DNA of 64,000 nt from CAVUPF01 sp963743285 (GCA_963743285.1 CAVUPF010000001.1:124001-188000); one strand, 5' to 3'. Shown: positions 21,638 to 29,860, counted from the first letter of the stretch. Made by a program: numbers and translations. Notes: a model not told the origin generated them from the sequence alone.

Positions 21638-22273
21638 ATGATCGGCAAGCTGAGAGATAGCCTTACCTATGCCAACGTTATGGCGAGCGTCGCGGTGTTC
21701 ATCGCCCTGGGCGGGAGCGCCTACGCGGCCTTTCGCGTCCCCCCCAACAGCGTCGGCACCCGCCAGGTCAAGGCGGAGGCGATCACGACCGGCAAGATCG
21801 CCAACGGTGCGATCACCGCCGCAAAGGTTGCCGAAGGCAGCCTGACTGGAGCTGACCTAAACCTTCCCGTGCTCGGCACGGTCCCCCAGGCAGCCAATGC
21901 AACCAACGCCGCCAACGCCAACATGGTCGGCGGCCATTCCGCCTCCTGCCCGCCCGAAACGACGCTGATCCGCGGCCTCTGCTTCGACTCCCAATCCAAC
22001 CCCGAAGCCCCCAACCTCGAGGCCGCCGCCGTGGACTGCGCCCAAAAGGGCGGCTGGCTGCCGAGCCCGATGGAGCTCTACTCCACCCAGGGCACCCTCC
22101 AACTGGGAAACGGCCTCGGTGCCTCCCAGCACCAGTTCACCGACACCCTCTACAGCGCTCCCCGCACCGACAACGAATACACGACGATCGTCGTCAACGG
22201 CTCAAGGGCCCCCCAGGAACAGCCAGCCGGCGATCCCTCCGCCTACTACTGCGTCTACCCGCTGCTTCGCTAG
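21638..22273 (+). CDS. Secreted protein with LTYANVM leader (paralogue 1)
   Basis: 211 residues. MIGKLRDSLTYANVMASVAV followed by FIALGGSAYAAFRVPPNSVG is a leader I know from many Thermoleophilia exported proteins. A Gly/Ala/Lys repeat zone follows (KIANGAITAAKVAEGSLTG), then ATNAANANMVGGHSASCPP and a C-terminal domain with conserved Cys (CPPETTLIRGLCFDS ... YYCVYPLLR). The central repeats resemble trimeric-autotransporter-style linkers, but no function is known to me. It is paralogous to 23139-23765 over its whole length. Confidence 0.8.
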   Translation: MIGKLRDSLTYANVMASVAVFIALGGSAYAAFRVPPNSVGTRQVKAEAITTGKIANGAITAAKVAEGSLTGADLNLPVLGTVPQAANATNAANANMVGGHSASCPPETTLIRGLCFDSQSNPEAPNLEAAAVDCAQKGGWLPSPMELYSTQGTLQLGNGLGASQHQFTDTLYSAPRTDNEYTTIVVNGSRAPQEQPAGDPSAYYCVYPLLR

Positions 22274-22283
22274 GTGCGCGGCG

Positions 22284-23079
22284 ATGAGGGGCACACGACG
22301 AAGGACGGCGGTTGCTCTGCTGCTCGTTACCGCGACGCTTCTCGGCGCCCTTGCCTCGATCGCGGGCGCCGCGCTGACCCAGCACGGCGACCTCTTCCTC
22401 ACCTTCAACGGCGACCTCTCGCCAACCTCTCTCCCCCGCCACACCCTCGCCCCGATCTCGGTAAGCGTCTCCGGCACGGTCAGGACGCCGCCCGGCACCA
22501 AGCCACCGCCCCTTCGCCAGATCGAGATTGCCCTCAACCGAGCGGGCCACTTCGAAACGACCGGCCTGCCGATCTGCCACGCCGCCCAGATCGAAGGGAC
22601 CAGCTCCGCCCAGGCGCTGCACGTCTGCCGCGCTGCCCTGGTCGGCTCGGGCACCTATGCCGCCCAGGCCTCCTTCCCCGAACAGGCGACCTTTCCCGCC
22701 CAAGGCCACATCCTCGCCTTCAACGGCCTAAACGAAGGCCGCCAGGTGATCCTCGCCCAAGTCTACGGCACAAATCCCGTGCCCGCCACCAGCGTCATGA
22801 CCTTCTACATCAAGCACCCCAAGCGGCGCCTACGGAACGCAGCTGATCGACAACCTCCCCCCCTCGCTGAACCACTACGGCTACGTCAAGCGGATCGCGC
22901 TGACCCTACACCGCATCTACTCCTACCGCGGCCGCCTTCACAGCTACCTCTCAGCCGCATGCGAAGCGCCCGCCGGCCTCTCGGTAGCCCTCTTTCCCTT
23001 CGCCCACGCCTCGATGCGCTTCGAAGGCGGCGCCAGCCTCGCCTCGACCCTGATCCGCAGCTGCACCGTGAAGCGCTGA
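22284..23079 (+). CDS. Secreted protein of a Thermoleophilia-specific family, one frame break
   Basis: Starts MRGTRRRTAVALLLVTATLL with a signal peptide. The body runs to MTFYIKHPKR, after which the frame breaks near 22822; skipping one base continues as GAYGTQLIDNLPPSLNHYGY, SYRGRLHSYLSAACEAPAG and ends SCTVKR at 23079. That ending (a 'GTYG..L....L.......GYV..I.LTL.R.Y.YRG....YLSA.C' pattern) recurs in exported proteins of this lineage as I remember them. It is sandwiched between two paralogues and may be co-transcribed with them. Function unknown. Confidence 0.72.
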
Positions 23080-23138
23080 GCTCGGGGAGCCACTGACTTG
23101 AAAACGAAGACAACCAAGCAAGCAAGGAGTCAAGAAGA

Positions 23139-23765
23139 ATGATCAGAAAGCTGCGAGATAACCTCACCTACGCCAACGTGATGGTCACGATCCTGGCCTT
23201 CATCGTCCTCGGCGGCGGCGCCGCATACGCCGCCTTCAGGGTTCCTCCCAACAGCGTCGGCTCACGCCAGCTGAAGGCCAAGGCGGTGACCGGCGGCAAG
23301 ATCGCCAACGCGACGATCTCCGGCGGCAAGCTCGAAGAAGAAACGATCACCGGCCAGAACATCAAGATGTCAGACCTCGGCACAGTTCCCCAGGCCGCCA
23401 ATGCGACCAACGCCGCCAACGCCAACACGGTCGGCGGCCACGCCGCCTCCTGTCCGCAGGGCACCACCCTGATCAGGGGCCTCTGCTATGAAACCACCTC
23501 CACCGAAGCCCCCAACCTGAAGGCCGCCGATGAAGGTTGCGCAGCAAAGGGCGGTTACCTGCCCACCCCGATGCAGCTCTACTCCGTCAAAGGCGTGATC
23601 TTCCTCGGTGACGGCGTCGGCACCGAAAAGCGCTTCACCGATGACGTCTTCACCGAAGACACCGATCAGTACTACACGATCCTGGTCGACGGCGCAGGGG
23701 CGCTTGAACGCGAACTGATCACCCAGCCCGCCCGCTACAACTGCGTCTATCCGCTGGTGCGCTAG
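23139..23765 (+). CDS. Secreted protein with LTYANVM leader (paralogue 2)
   Basis: 208 residues: MIRKLRDNLTYANVM leader with a hydrophobic segment to AAYAAFRVPPNSVGSRQL, then a linker, ATNAANANTVGGHAASCPQ and the Cys-containing C-terminal domain ending YNCVYPLVR. A ribosome binding site (AAGGAG) lies at about 23122. It aligns end to end with 21638-22273, so the two arose by local duplication with the 22284 gene between them. Confidence 0.8.
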   Translation: MIRKLRDNLTYANVMVTILAFIVLGGGAAYAAFRVPPNSVGSRQLKAKAVTGGKIANATISGGKLEEETITGQNIKMSDLGTVPQAANATNAANANTVGGHAASCPQGTTLIRGLCYETTSTEAPNLKAADEGCAAKGGYLPTPMQLYSVKGVIFLGDGVGTEKRFTDDVFTEDTDQYYTILVDGAGALERELITQPARYNCVYPLVR

Positions 23766-23817
23766 GCGCGAACCTGACTGGGGTGGCGGCAGCTTCGTCG
23801 CCACACCTGCTGTTCTG

Positions 23818-24078
23818 ATGGCGACTCGAATCAGTTGCATCGTCCCCGACACCAACGACCCCGACAACCGCATTGTCGGTGTCGGTGGCCTGCATGGCTG
23901 GACGGAGTGGGAGGTGCAGATCATCGGCGAGATCGAAGCCGGCGCCAACTATTACGTGGAAGTAGGTCACGAGCGCGTAGCCGTAGTCGTCGTCGAGCAA
24001 GACGGCCGCAAATACCTTCGAACCGACCCCGACAAGACCACCGAGAACAACCTCCTCTCCCTACCTCACTGCCCCTGA
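23818..24078 (+). CDS. DUF3892 small protein
   Basis: 86 residues: MATRISCIVPDTNDPDNRIV ... YYVEVGHERVAVVVVEQ ... KYLRTDPDKTTENNLLSLPHC. The KYLRT.PD....NNLLSLP.C ending is the DUF3892 signature as I know it. Function is unknown; the proteins are short, cytoplasmic and common next to stress genes. A damaged second copy lies at 26817-26921. Confidence 0.8.
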   Translation: MATRISCIVPDTNDPDNRIVGVGGLHGWTEWEVQIIGEIEAGANYYVEVGHERVAVVVVEQDGRKYLRTDPDKTTENNLLSLPHCP

Positions 24079-24086
24079 GAAACCCT

Positions 24087-25583
24087 TTACGAGGAGCAAA
24101 AGGATCCCCGTGGTCTGCCTGGCTGGAGCGCGCCCTTCTCGATGGTGGCTAATTGCTGCTCGACCTCTGGCGGGTTCTCGTAGAACTGACCGTGGAAGCC
24201 GAAGGGGATGTGGTGAGGCACGCGGGCGCGAGCTAACTCGCTGAGGTCACCAGCATCGAGGACCAGCAGAAAGGTGTTGCCCGCTGCTGCGTCAAGCACA
24301 ACTGATAGCAGCACGCCCGCGTCCTCGTCGTCGGCGGCGGGCTCGGCAACAAACACCGGCTCGCCGGGATAGGTGCCAGGCTCAGACCAGACGCTCGCCT
24401 CGCCGCACTCGACGTCGACCTTGACGAGCCGGTCGAGGAAGTCCCCGCCGTCCCGCTGGCCGACGCCGTATACGTAGCGGTAGGCGCGGCCGTTACAGTG
24501 CCGGTAGTCGATCCGCGGTAGCTCGAGGCCAACGTCCGCAAGCCGCTCGTACTCGACACTGCTGCCGTCGAGGCGCAGACGACAACGGCGCAGCTCGGGA
24601 TCAGGCAGTGCCGGATGCTCTTGACGGAGGTTGTCGAGGTACAGGTCGCGCACGATCTCGTCGTCGTCGTATGCGCACAGATCGACGACGAGCTCGCCGT
24701 CACGCTCGAAGGCGTTGACGTGATGAAAGGCGAAGAACGGCTCGCCCTCGTAGGTGCCGCGCAGCTTGCCCGTCTCGAGCTCGATCACGCGGAAGCGAGT
24801 GCCGCGCTGCGGGCGCCAGCGGTAGTTCTCGATGACCGGGCGACCCGAGAGGGGGATCGCGACTGGGACGACGACGAGGGGGAACTCGACCATCACGACG
24901 TAGCGCTCGGTGATCGCGAAGCTGTGCATGTAGGCGGGCCGCGACACTCCCAGCTTGGCGATCATGCGTCGCTGTCCACGCGACTTCTGGGCATAGACGC
25001 GGTAGGTGGTGTGCGGTCCGAAGTGGGTCGCGTAGCTGACCAGCTCGCCAGTTCTCGGAGACCGGTGCGGATGCGCAACGGTGAGCTGCCCGGGCGCCGG
25101 CTCGGCGACGCCGACCGTCTGAAGCGTCTGCGGGTCGAAGATGACCGGCAGAGGCGTCTCGGTCATCGCCAGGAACTCGTCGCCGAGGCGCATGAGATTG
25201 ACGTTGGCGTTGTTCCCGAACGCGGGTGGTGAGAACGCGCTCACTACGCGTTTGAACAACGAGCGGCAGGGGTCGGTGGCGAACTCGGAGTACACGATCG
25301 CGTCCTGCTCGAGAGCCGCGCGGTAGGCCCGGCTCTCAAGGAAGCGGTTGGCATAGGACACCGCTCCGTCGGCGAAGCTAAACCGGTGCAGCATTGCGAG
25401 CCCGTCAAACCAATGACGATAGCCGCGCTCACCGGCCTCGAACTTGGCCGGTCCCGTGCGTAACAGCGAGCCTGCCAGCCACTTCGGCAGTACCCCCTCG
25501 ACGGGCACGGTATCGAGCGAGTGCTCGTCCTCGAGCGTCTGGAAGCCGAGGCGATGGCCGCCCGTGATCTCGGTCCGTTGCAT
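24087..25583 (-). CDS. Carotenoid cleavage dioxygenase family protein
   Basis: 498 residues, normal length for the RPE65/CCD family. These are seven-bladed propeller non-haem iron enzymes that split carotenoids with O2 to apocarotenals. The four iron-binding histidines fall in the expected order: AHPHRS, YMHSFAIT, FHHVNAFE and GFHGQF near the C-terminus. GSLLRTGPAKFE and YRHWFDGLAMLHRF are typical N-terminal motifs. It is divergently oriented to a PadR regulator with a shared 70-bp promoter region containing an inverted repeat, so regulation by that PadR is likely. The exact substrate (beta-carotene or apocarotenoid) cannot be read from the sequence. Confidence 0.9.
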   Translation of the reverse strand: MQRTEITGGHRLGFQTLEDEHSLDTVPVEGVLPKWLAGSLLRTGPAKFEAGERGYRHWFDGLAMLHRFSFADGAVSYANRFLESRAYRAALEQDAIVYSEFATDPCRSLFKRVVSAFSPPAFGNNANVNLMRLGDEFLAMTETPLPVIFDPQTLQTVGVAEPAPGQLTVAHPHRSPRTGELVSYATHFGPHTTYRVYAQKSRGQRRMIAKLGVSRPAYMHSFAITERYVVMVEFPLVVVPVAIPLSGRPVIENYRWRPQRGTRFRVIELETGKLRGTYEGEPFFAFHHVNAFERDGELVVDLCAYDDDEIVRDLYLDNLRQEHPALPDPELRRCRLRLDGSSVEYERLADVGLELPRIDYRHCNGRAYRYVYGVGQRDGGDFLDRLVKVDVECGEASVWSEPGTYPGEPVFVAEPAADDEDAGVLLSVVLDAAAGNTFLLVLDAGDLSELARARVPHHIPFGFHGQFYENPPEVEQQLATIEKGALQPGRPRGSFCSS

Positions 25584-25609
25584 GGCGTATCCTCCCGCTA
25601 CAAAGTGTT

Positions 25610-25654
25610 TGGTCTATCCTTAACGGATCAAAAGCTACCATCTGACATAGACCA
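25610..25654. promoter_or_regulatory. Inverted repeat in the divergent promoter region (candidate PadR operator)
   Basis: TGGTCTAT (25610-25617) and ATAGACCA (25647-25654) form a perfect 8-bp inverted repeat separated by 29 bp, exactly between the carotenoid dioxygenase and padR starts. The right arm touches the TTG start of padR. The spacing is longer than in classic PadR sites, so this is a candidate only. Confidence 0.5.
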
Positions 25655-26221
25655 TTGTCAAGAATCCGTCTAACCCCTGTCTCCTACATCGTGCTCGGCC
25701 TGATCGAGCGCGGGGGTGAGGTGACCCCATACGAGCTCAAGGGACTCGTCGCAGCCGGCGTCGGCAACTTCTGGTCACTTCACCACGCCCAGCTCTACAC
25801 CGAGCCCGTGCGACTCAGCCGCGCCGGCTATCTCAAGGAGACGCGCGAGCCAGGCGGGCGTCGACGCAAGCGCTATACGCTGACGGTCGCCGGGCGCGAG
25901 GCGCTGCGCGCCTGGCTAGCGGAGACCACCGGCGAGCTACCCGAACTGCGGGACGCCGCTCTCCTGAGGCTGTTCTTCGACGCCGACGCCGCGCCGCTCT
26001 CCGAAGCCCAGCTCGCCGCCCATCGCGCCAAGCTGCGCGAGTACGAACAACTTGCACGCGAGGCGGGCGAGGATGCGCCGTCCGGTCCTCTCACCGCGCT
26101 GGGGGCCGGGATCGCCCACGAGCGTGAGTGGGTGCGCTACTGGCAGCGCCTCAGCACGCGCGACATCGGAGAGCTTGCGATCGGCCGACTGCGTATCCGC
26201 GACGCCTCCCCGCCCGCTTGA
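25655..26221 (+). CDS. PadR-family transcriptional regulator
   Basis: 188 residues, TTG start. Residues about 7-80 form the PadR winged helix (LTPVSYIVLGLIERGGEVTP ... LYTEPVRLSRAGYLKETRE, then RRKRYTLTVAGREALRAWL). The C-terminal half is the PadR dimerisation helix bundle (AELRDAALLRLFF-type text followed by AHRAKLREYEQLA). PadR proteins repress neighbouring genes and release DNA on binding a small ligand. The divergent carotenoid dioxygenase is the obvious target. Confidence 0.88.
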   Translation: MSRIRLTPVSYIVLGLIERGGEVTPYELKGLVAAGVGNFWSLHHAQLYTEPVRLSRAGYLKETREPGGRRRKRYTLTVAGREALRAWLAETTGELPELRDAALLRLFFDADAAPLSEAQLAAHRAKLREYEQLAREAGEDAPSGPLTALGAGIAHEREWVRYWQRLSTRDIGELAIGRLRIRDASPPA

Positions 26222-26297
26222 TGCTCATCGTGGGCTCAATTGAACGCTCGCTTGATGCGCTTGCTTGGAACCAGTCGCCGATCGGAAGGAGGGAAAG

Positions 26298-26567
26298 TTG
26301 AGATCCGAAGAGGAGGTGCGCCGGCAGGCCATCTCTCAGCTCCACAAGAAACGCTGTTTCGGCGTGCACCTGCGAGCCTATATCGCTGTCAACATTTTGC
26401 TAGTTGGAATCTGGGTGTTCACTGGGGGCCCCTTTTGGCCGATCTTCCCGATTCTAGGCTGGGGTATCGGCCTCTCGGCGCACGGCTGGGCGGTTTTTGG
26501 GCAGCAAAAGACGTTCAGCGAGGAGCAGATCCAGCGCGAGGCCGAGCGACTACAGAAGCAAGCTTGA
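26298..26567 (+). CDS. Small 2TM-domain membrane protein
   Basis: About 89 residues from a TTG start preceded by GGAAGGAGGG; an ATG at 26265 would add 11 residues. A charged N-terminus (RSEEEVRRQAISQLHKKR) leads into two membrane helices (FGVHLRAYIAVNILLVGIWV and FWPIFPILGWGIGLSAHGWA) with the FW...GWGIGL.H.W..F pattern of the 2TM domain family, ending in a charged helix. In other bacteria this domain is fused to sensor proteins or stands alone; its function is unknown. Confidence 0.78.
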   Translation: MRSEEEVRRQAISQLHKKRCFGVHLRAYIAVNILLVGIWVFTGGPFWPIFPILGWGIGLSAHGWAVFGQQKTFSEEQIQREAERLQKQA

Positions 26568-26816
26568 TCATCACGACCTCGCTTTAAGGGGTGCTCAGCC
26601 CTGCCGGCGATTTTGACCTTCTCAACGCCCATCACCACGGCCCGACTAGTTATCGTGGTCCACCGTCTGCGACGAACTCCTGGTGATCGACCCAACCACC
26701 AAGCGCTATGAGCAGATATACGGGTTCGGCTCCCATCGGGCTCTTCGCCCCCGGGTGCCAACGGGTCGTCCCAGCCCTGGCGCCCGGGGCCACTGCATGT
26801 ACGCCGGCCATGCCAG

Positions 26817-26921
26817 GAGCTCCCGGAGGTCGTCGCCGAGCAAGACGGCCGCAAGTACCTCCGCACCGATCCCGACAAGACGACGAAGAACGAACTCCTG
26901 TCATTACCCAACTGCACGTGA
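26817..26921 (+). pseudogene. Degenerate DUF3892 gene fragment
   Basis: The frame reads ELPEVVAEQDGRKYLRTDPD and then KTTKNELLSLPNC before a stop, nearly the same as the C-terminus of the intact DUF3892 gene at 23818. Upstream sequence back to about 26690 no longer reads as the N-terminal half in any frame, so only the last third survives. Confidence 0.65.
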
Positions 26922-26977
26922 CAAGAGCTTGCATGTCACGGGCGATAGACTGATTGCCGCACTCTAGGAGGAGTTAG

Positions 26978-27172
26978 ATGTACGAGCCGGGCTAGTCTCG
27001 CGACCGCACGCGTTTCGCACAGGTCGTAGCGGCCGGCATTGTTCCCGCGCTTGCCGGGGCGATTGCCGGTGTACTGGTCGGAGTCTCCAGCGGTGCCTAC
27101 TGGGCATACGCCGCGCTCGTCGTGATCGGCGCCGTCCTGGCCGGCTTCGAGCACCGAAACGGGTGGGCCTGA
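26978..27172 (+). pseudogene. Small hydrophobic protein with early stop
   Basis: ATG 26978 follows an excellent AGGAGGAG site, but codon 6 is TAG. Beyond it the same frame encodes a sensible two-helix hydrophobic protein: AGIVPALAGAIAGVLVGVSS ... YAALVVIGAVLAGFEHRNGW. Either the stop is a mutation or sequence error, or an internal start is used. It overlaps the next small membrane gene. Confidence 0.4.
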
Positions 27173-27357
27173 CCTATGGCGTTGCTCTACTTGTCCTCCA
27201 CGCGATTACCGACGCCCCCGCGAAGGTCTCACTCGGCAGCCCGCCAGCCTCGCTCGCGCTGGTCACCGCGATCGCCGGCGCGCTGCTCAGCGCCCTCGGC
27301 GGCCGCATCGCCCGTTGGCAGCGAGGGCGCAAAAACTCTCCGGCCGAGGTTGAATGA
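27163..27357 (+). CDS. Small hydrophobic hypothetical protein
   Basis: 64 residues from GTG 27163, overlapping the end of the preceding frame. Two hydrophobic stretches (TYGVALLVLHAITD and LALVTAIAGALLSALGG) and a basic C-terminus suggest a small membrane protein. No family recognised; probably translated together with the upstream frame. Confidence 0.4.
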   Translation: MGLTYGVALLVLHAITDAPAKVSLGSPPASLALVTAIAGALLSALGGRIARWQRGRKNSPAEVE

Positions 27358-27511
27358 AAAGCTCCGGCTGTCGTGGGCTGAGCAGTTCAGCGATGGGCCT
27401 TGCCCCGACGGTGCCATAGCGCAGGCGCGTTAGCGAGTGATGTATTTTGGCGGACCCAAGCGCGGACGCGCGAGTTAAAGAACAGTCACCACCACCCAAC
27501 GAGGGGGCAAG

Positions 27512-27787
27512 ATGCTATTCGTCACGACGTACAAGATCAAGCCGCACCTGACCAAAGAGGAAGCCAAAGAGCTGATGGCCGTCTTCGCCAAAGAGGGAAC
27601 CGGCCCCGGTGTTAAAGCTCACTACGTGGCTGCCGACGGCGGCACTGGCGTAGTCATCTCCGAGACTGATGATGTCGCAGGGGCGTACCGGAACCTGCTG
27701 AATTACACGCAGTGGATCGAGTACGACACCAAGGTGATGCTGACGATCGAGGAGGCCGTGCCGCTCCTTGCCGACGCGATTGCTTGA
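27512..27787 (+). CDS. DUF3303-type small protein
   Basis: 91 residues: MLFVTTYKIKPHLTKEEAKE ... AHYVAADGGTGVVISETDDV ... WIEYDTKVMLTIEEAVPLL. This is a ferredoxin-like, dimeric alpha/beta barrel-type fold as in DUF3303 and antibiotic-biosynthesis-monooxygenase-like proteins. A GAGGGGGC site lies just upstream and a strong terminator follows. Biochemical role unknown. Confidence 0.75.
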   Translation: MLFVTTYKIKPHLTKEEAKELMAVFAKEGTGPGVKAHYVAADGGTGVVISETDDVAGAYRNLLNYTQWIEYDTKVMLTIEEAVPLLADAIA

Positions 27788-27850
27788 TGTAGGTATCTCG
27801 ACTGCGGCCCTGGGTCACGACTGGCCCCAGCTTTCGCCAACTTTCGATAC

Positions 27851-27887
27851 AACCCCGAGGCCGGGCGAGATTCCGGCCTCGGGGTTT
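27851..27887 (+). terminator. Strong terminator hairpin after the DUF3303 gene
   Basis: AACCCCGAGGCCGG (27851-27864) and CCGGCCTCGGGGTT (27873-27886) form a perfect 14-bp stem with an 8-nt loop, followed by TTTG-type sequence. Confidence 0.85.
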
Positions 27888-28236
27888 GAATAGGTACAGC
27901 TGCGCCGCTCAGCGAGGGGCCTTGCTCAACGGTGTCTCGCGCAGTCACGTTTACACCACACCCCACCCGCTCGACTCCCTGGACGCTGAGCGACGACGTA
28001 GTCATCGGCAAGATCGACTCCAGCGCCAGCCACTCGTGGAGGTCAACTATACGCTGCACTTCGCGCTGGTCCGCCTTGGTGTGGCCTTCCGTCAGTCTTC
28101 CGGACAGAGCTACGTGCCCCTGGCCCGAGTAAGAACGATGTTTGGAATGCCTAAGATGCGGCTCCGCTGCAGCTACCAACAACGAGCAACATGCTATTAG
28201 ACTTCATCCAACGAATCTGCTCTAACCGGAGACGCG
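27888..28236. other. Intergenic stretch with no recognised gene
   Basis: Short frames exist on both strands but none has a good start, domain or neighbour overlap. Base composition becomes less GC-rich here than in the first 24 kb, suggesting the start of acquired DNA. Confidence 0.5.
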
Positions 28237-28743
28237 TTGCCTTCAATCGACCACATCTTCTCTGAGTTGCGCTACTACGAGGACCGGGCGCGCTCCGAGG
28301 AAGAAACTCGCGATACCAGGCTGGCTACTCTCATCGCTCTTAGCGGTGCCGTCCTCGGCCTATTGGCAGCGAGTTTTCCAGGTAGAGGATTCGCCACCGT
28401 GGGGATTGTCTTTTTTTGTCTCTCGGTTGTCCTCTTTACACTTGCCCTGCTTGTTGCCACGCAGTTTGTTGTCCGCGTTGTCGCAATTGCGCGCTTCTTC
28501 GGAGGCCGTTTAGAGGAAATCCCGCAAGTCGCCATGGAAGAGTTCCGCTTTTATTTGACGCCGCAGTTTCAAGCCGCCGAACAGTCGGACCTTCAGCGAC
28601 GTGCTTTGCCTGTGATGAGGTCAGCTATCGCTACGCGCCGCCGCAACGCCGCTCGCAAGGAGAACTGCCTGGCTCTCGCAACCCCGCTGATAGCCGCGGG
28701 CATCTTTACTGCCGCTATCTATGCCGCTATCCTGGCGATATGA
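28237..28743 (+). CDS. Hypothetical membrane protein with about three transmembrane helices
   Basis: 168 residues from a TTG preceded by CCGGAGACGCG. A charged amphipathic N-terminus (IFSELRYYEDRARSEEETRD) is followed by two adjacent membrane helices (LATLIALSGAVLGLLAASF and ATVGIVFFCLSVVLFTLALL), a cytoplasmic region of about 70 residues, and a C-terminal helix (LALATPLIAAGIFTAAIYAA). I recognise no family. It is coupled by ATGA to the next small gene. Codon use is less GC-biased than in the surface-protein island. Confidence 0.6.
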   Translation: MPSIDHIFSELRYYEDRARSEEETRDTRLATLIALSGAVLGLLAASFPGRGFATVGIVFFCLSVVLFTLALLVATQFVVRVVAIARFFGGRLEEIPQVAMEEFRFYLTPQFQAAEQSDLQRRALPVMRSAIATRRRNAARKENCLALATPLIAAGIFTAAIYAAILAI

Positions 28744-29000
28744 GTTTCGCTACAAAGACGCCCCCGGATCCCGCCAGCGGCGTCGCGCCTGCGTCGGTAG
28801 CAACAAGCTACGGCCAGCCCGGCGGCAAGGTTCTGACGGAAGACGATATTCCTGGGCTTCTCGCCGACGGCCGCCCAGTTGACGAGATTGATGCTCTGCA
28901 GATCGTTCCTACGGAGCGCCTTGAAGAAATCGTTAGACAACTCGAGAGCAATGCCTCCCAGCCCGAGGATTCCATTTCAACGCCGTCTGCCGCTGGCTGA
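28740..29000 (+). CDS. Small acidic hypothetical protein coupled to the membrane protein
   Basis: 86 residues starting at the ATG that overlaps the previous stop (ATGA). It begins MSFATKTPPDPASG and contains VLTEDDIPGLLADGRPVDEI and RLEEIVRQLESNAS, an acidic, probably helical segment. No family recognised; the overlap suggests a partner or immunity-like role for the membrane protein, which is speculation. Confidence 0.5.
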   Translation: MSFATKTPPDPASGVAPASVATSYGQPGGKVLTEDDIPGLLADGRPVDEIDALQIVPTERLEEIVRQLESNASQPEDSISTPSAAG

Positions 29001-29087
29001 TCGTCAGTCTGCTGGCTCGGCCACGCGGTTCTATCCACTGCGAACACGGGTTGGTCGCCCGAGGCACTCTTCGGCACCTCTCCGGGT

Positions 29088-29483
29088 CTAGAGCCGCGCC
29101 AGGCCGAGCTCGGTGACCCCGTAAATCGGGATAATTCGCAACGGCGTCATGCGGCGATGCCCCCGCCGCTCGATCAGCCCCCGCCACCCGGCTGAGGCCA
29201 GCCAGCGAGGCACCGCCACACGGGTCTTTCGATTCTCGATTCTGGCAGCGAATACATCAGGGGTGAACTGACCAAGTCTCGCTGCTATCGGCAGCAGCTC
29301 TTCATCTAACCGCGCATAGACCTTCAGTTGCTCTGGGCAAGAACGCCCGTCGAAGTTCCTGGGATTCTCTGAATCAGGCGTCGCCGGATCAACGGGCATA
29401 GCCACATGATGCCCGATCGAATGGACGTGCTCAACCCCCTGCTCGACTGCCATCCACCGCACCGATTGCTGCTCCGCCGCCAC
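29088..29483 (-). CDS. Hypothetical protein, possible winged-helix
   Basis: Up to 131 residues; the start is uncertain (ATG at 29483, 29453 or 29399). The C-terminal half reads LKVYARLDEELLPIAARLGQ, VPRWLASAGWRGLIERRG and IPIYGVTELGLARL, which fits a helix-turn-helix followed by a wing ending in a '..VTE.G' strand. No family name can be given. Confidence 0.45.
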   Translation of the reverse strand: MAAEQQSVRWMAVEQGVEHVHSIGHHVAMPVDPATPDSENPRNFDGRSCPEQLKVYARLDEELLPIAARLGQFTPDVFAARIENRKTRVAVPRWLASAGWRGLIERRGHRRMTPLRIIPIYGVTELGLARL

Positions 29484-29521
29484 AGGGGGCGAACTTTCCC
29501 GCCACAGGTCCTCTGGGGGAC

Positions 29522-29860
29522 ATGCACCTGCTGCGCAGAGTCGAGTTCGCCGTCGCCCTCGGCCTGCTCCACGCCATGATCGGCGAACGGATCGGCGTCG
29601 TCGTCAACCTGCCCGGCTATTTCTCCGACTGCGGCTTTCACGCCCTCTTGCAGAGAGTGGAGACGCTAGCGGGCGACGACGGCCCGATCCTGATCGTCTT
29701 GGAGCACGGTCAGGGCATCGCGCTCAACCCCGCCGAGCTCCAGTCCTTCGTCGGCCACATGCCGGGCCAGCCAACCGCGCCGTGGCTTGAGTTCCATATC
29801 GGCAACCATGCCTGCCTGCTCATTGAGCCGCTCACAGCCTCCGGCGCTGACAGCCCCTAG
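29522..29860 (+). CDS. Hypothetical alpha/beta protein
   Basis: 112 residues, ATG after CTGGGGGAC. MHLLRRVEFAVALGLLHAMI ... GVVVNLPGYFSDCGFHALLQ ... PILIVLEHGQGIALNPAELQ suggests alternating helices and strands. Divergent from the 29088 gene. No family recognised. Confidence 0.5.
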   Translation: MHLLRRVEFAVALGLLHAMIGERIGVVVNLPGYFSDCGFHALLQRVETLAGDDGPILIVLEHGQGIALNPAELQSFVGHMPGQPTAPWLEFHIGNHACLLIEPLTASGADSP

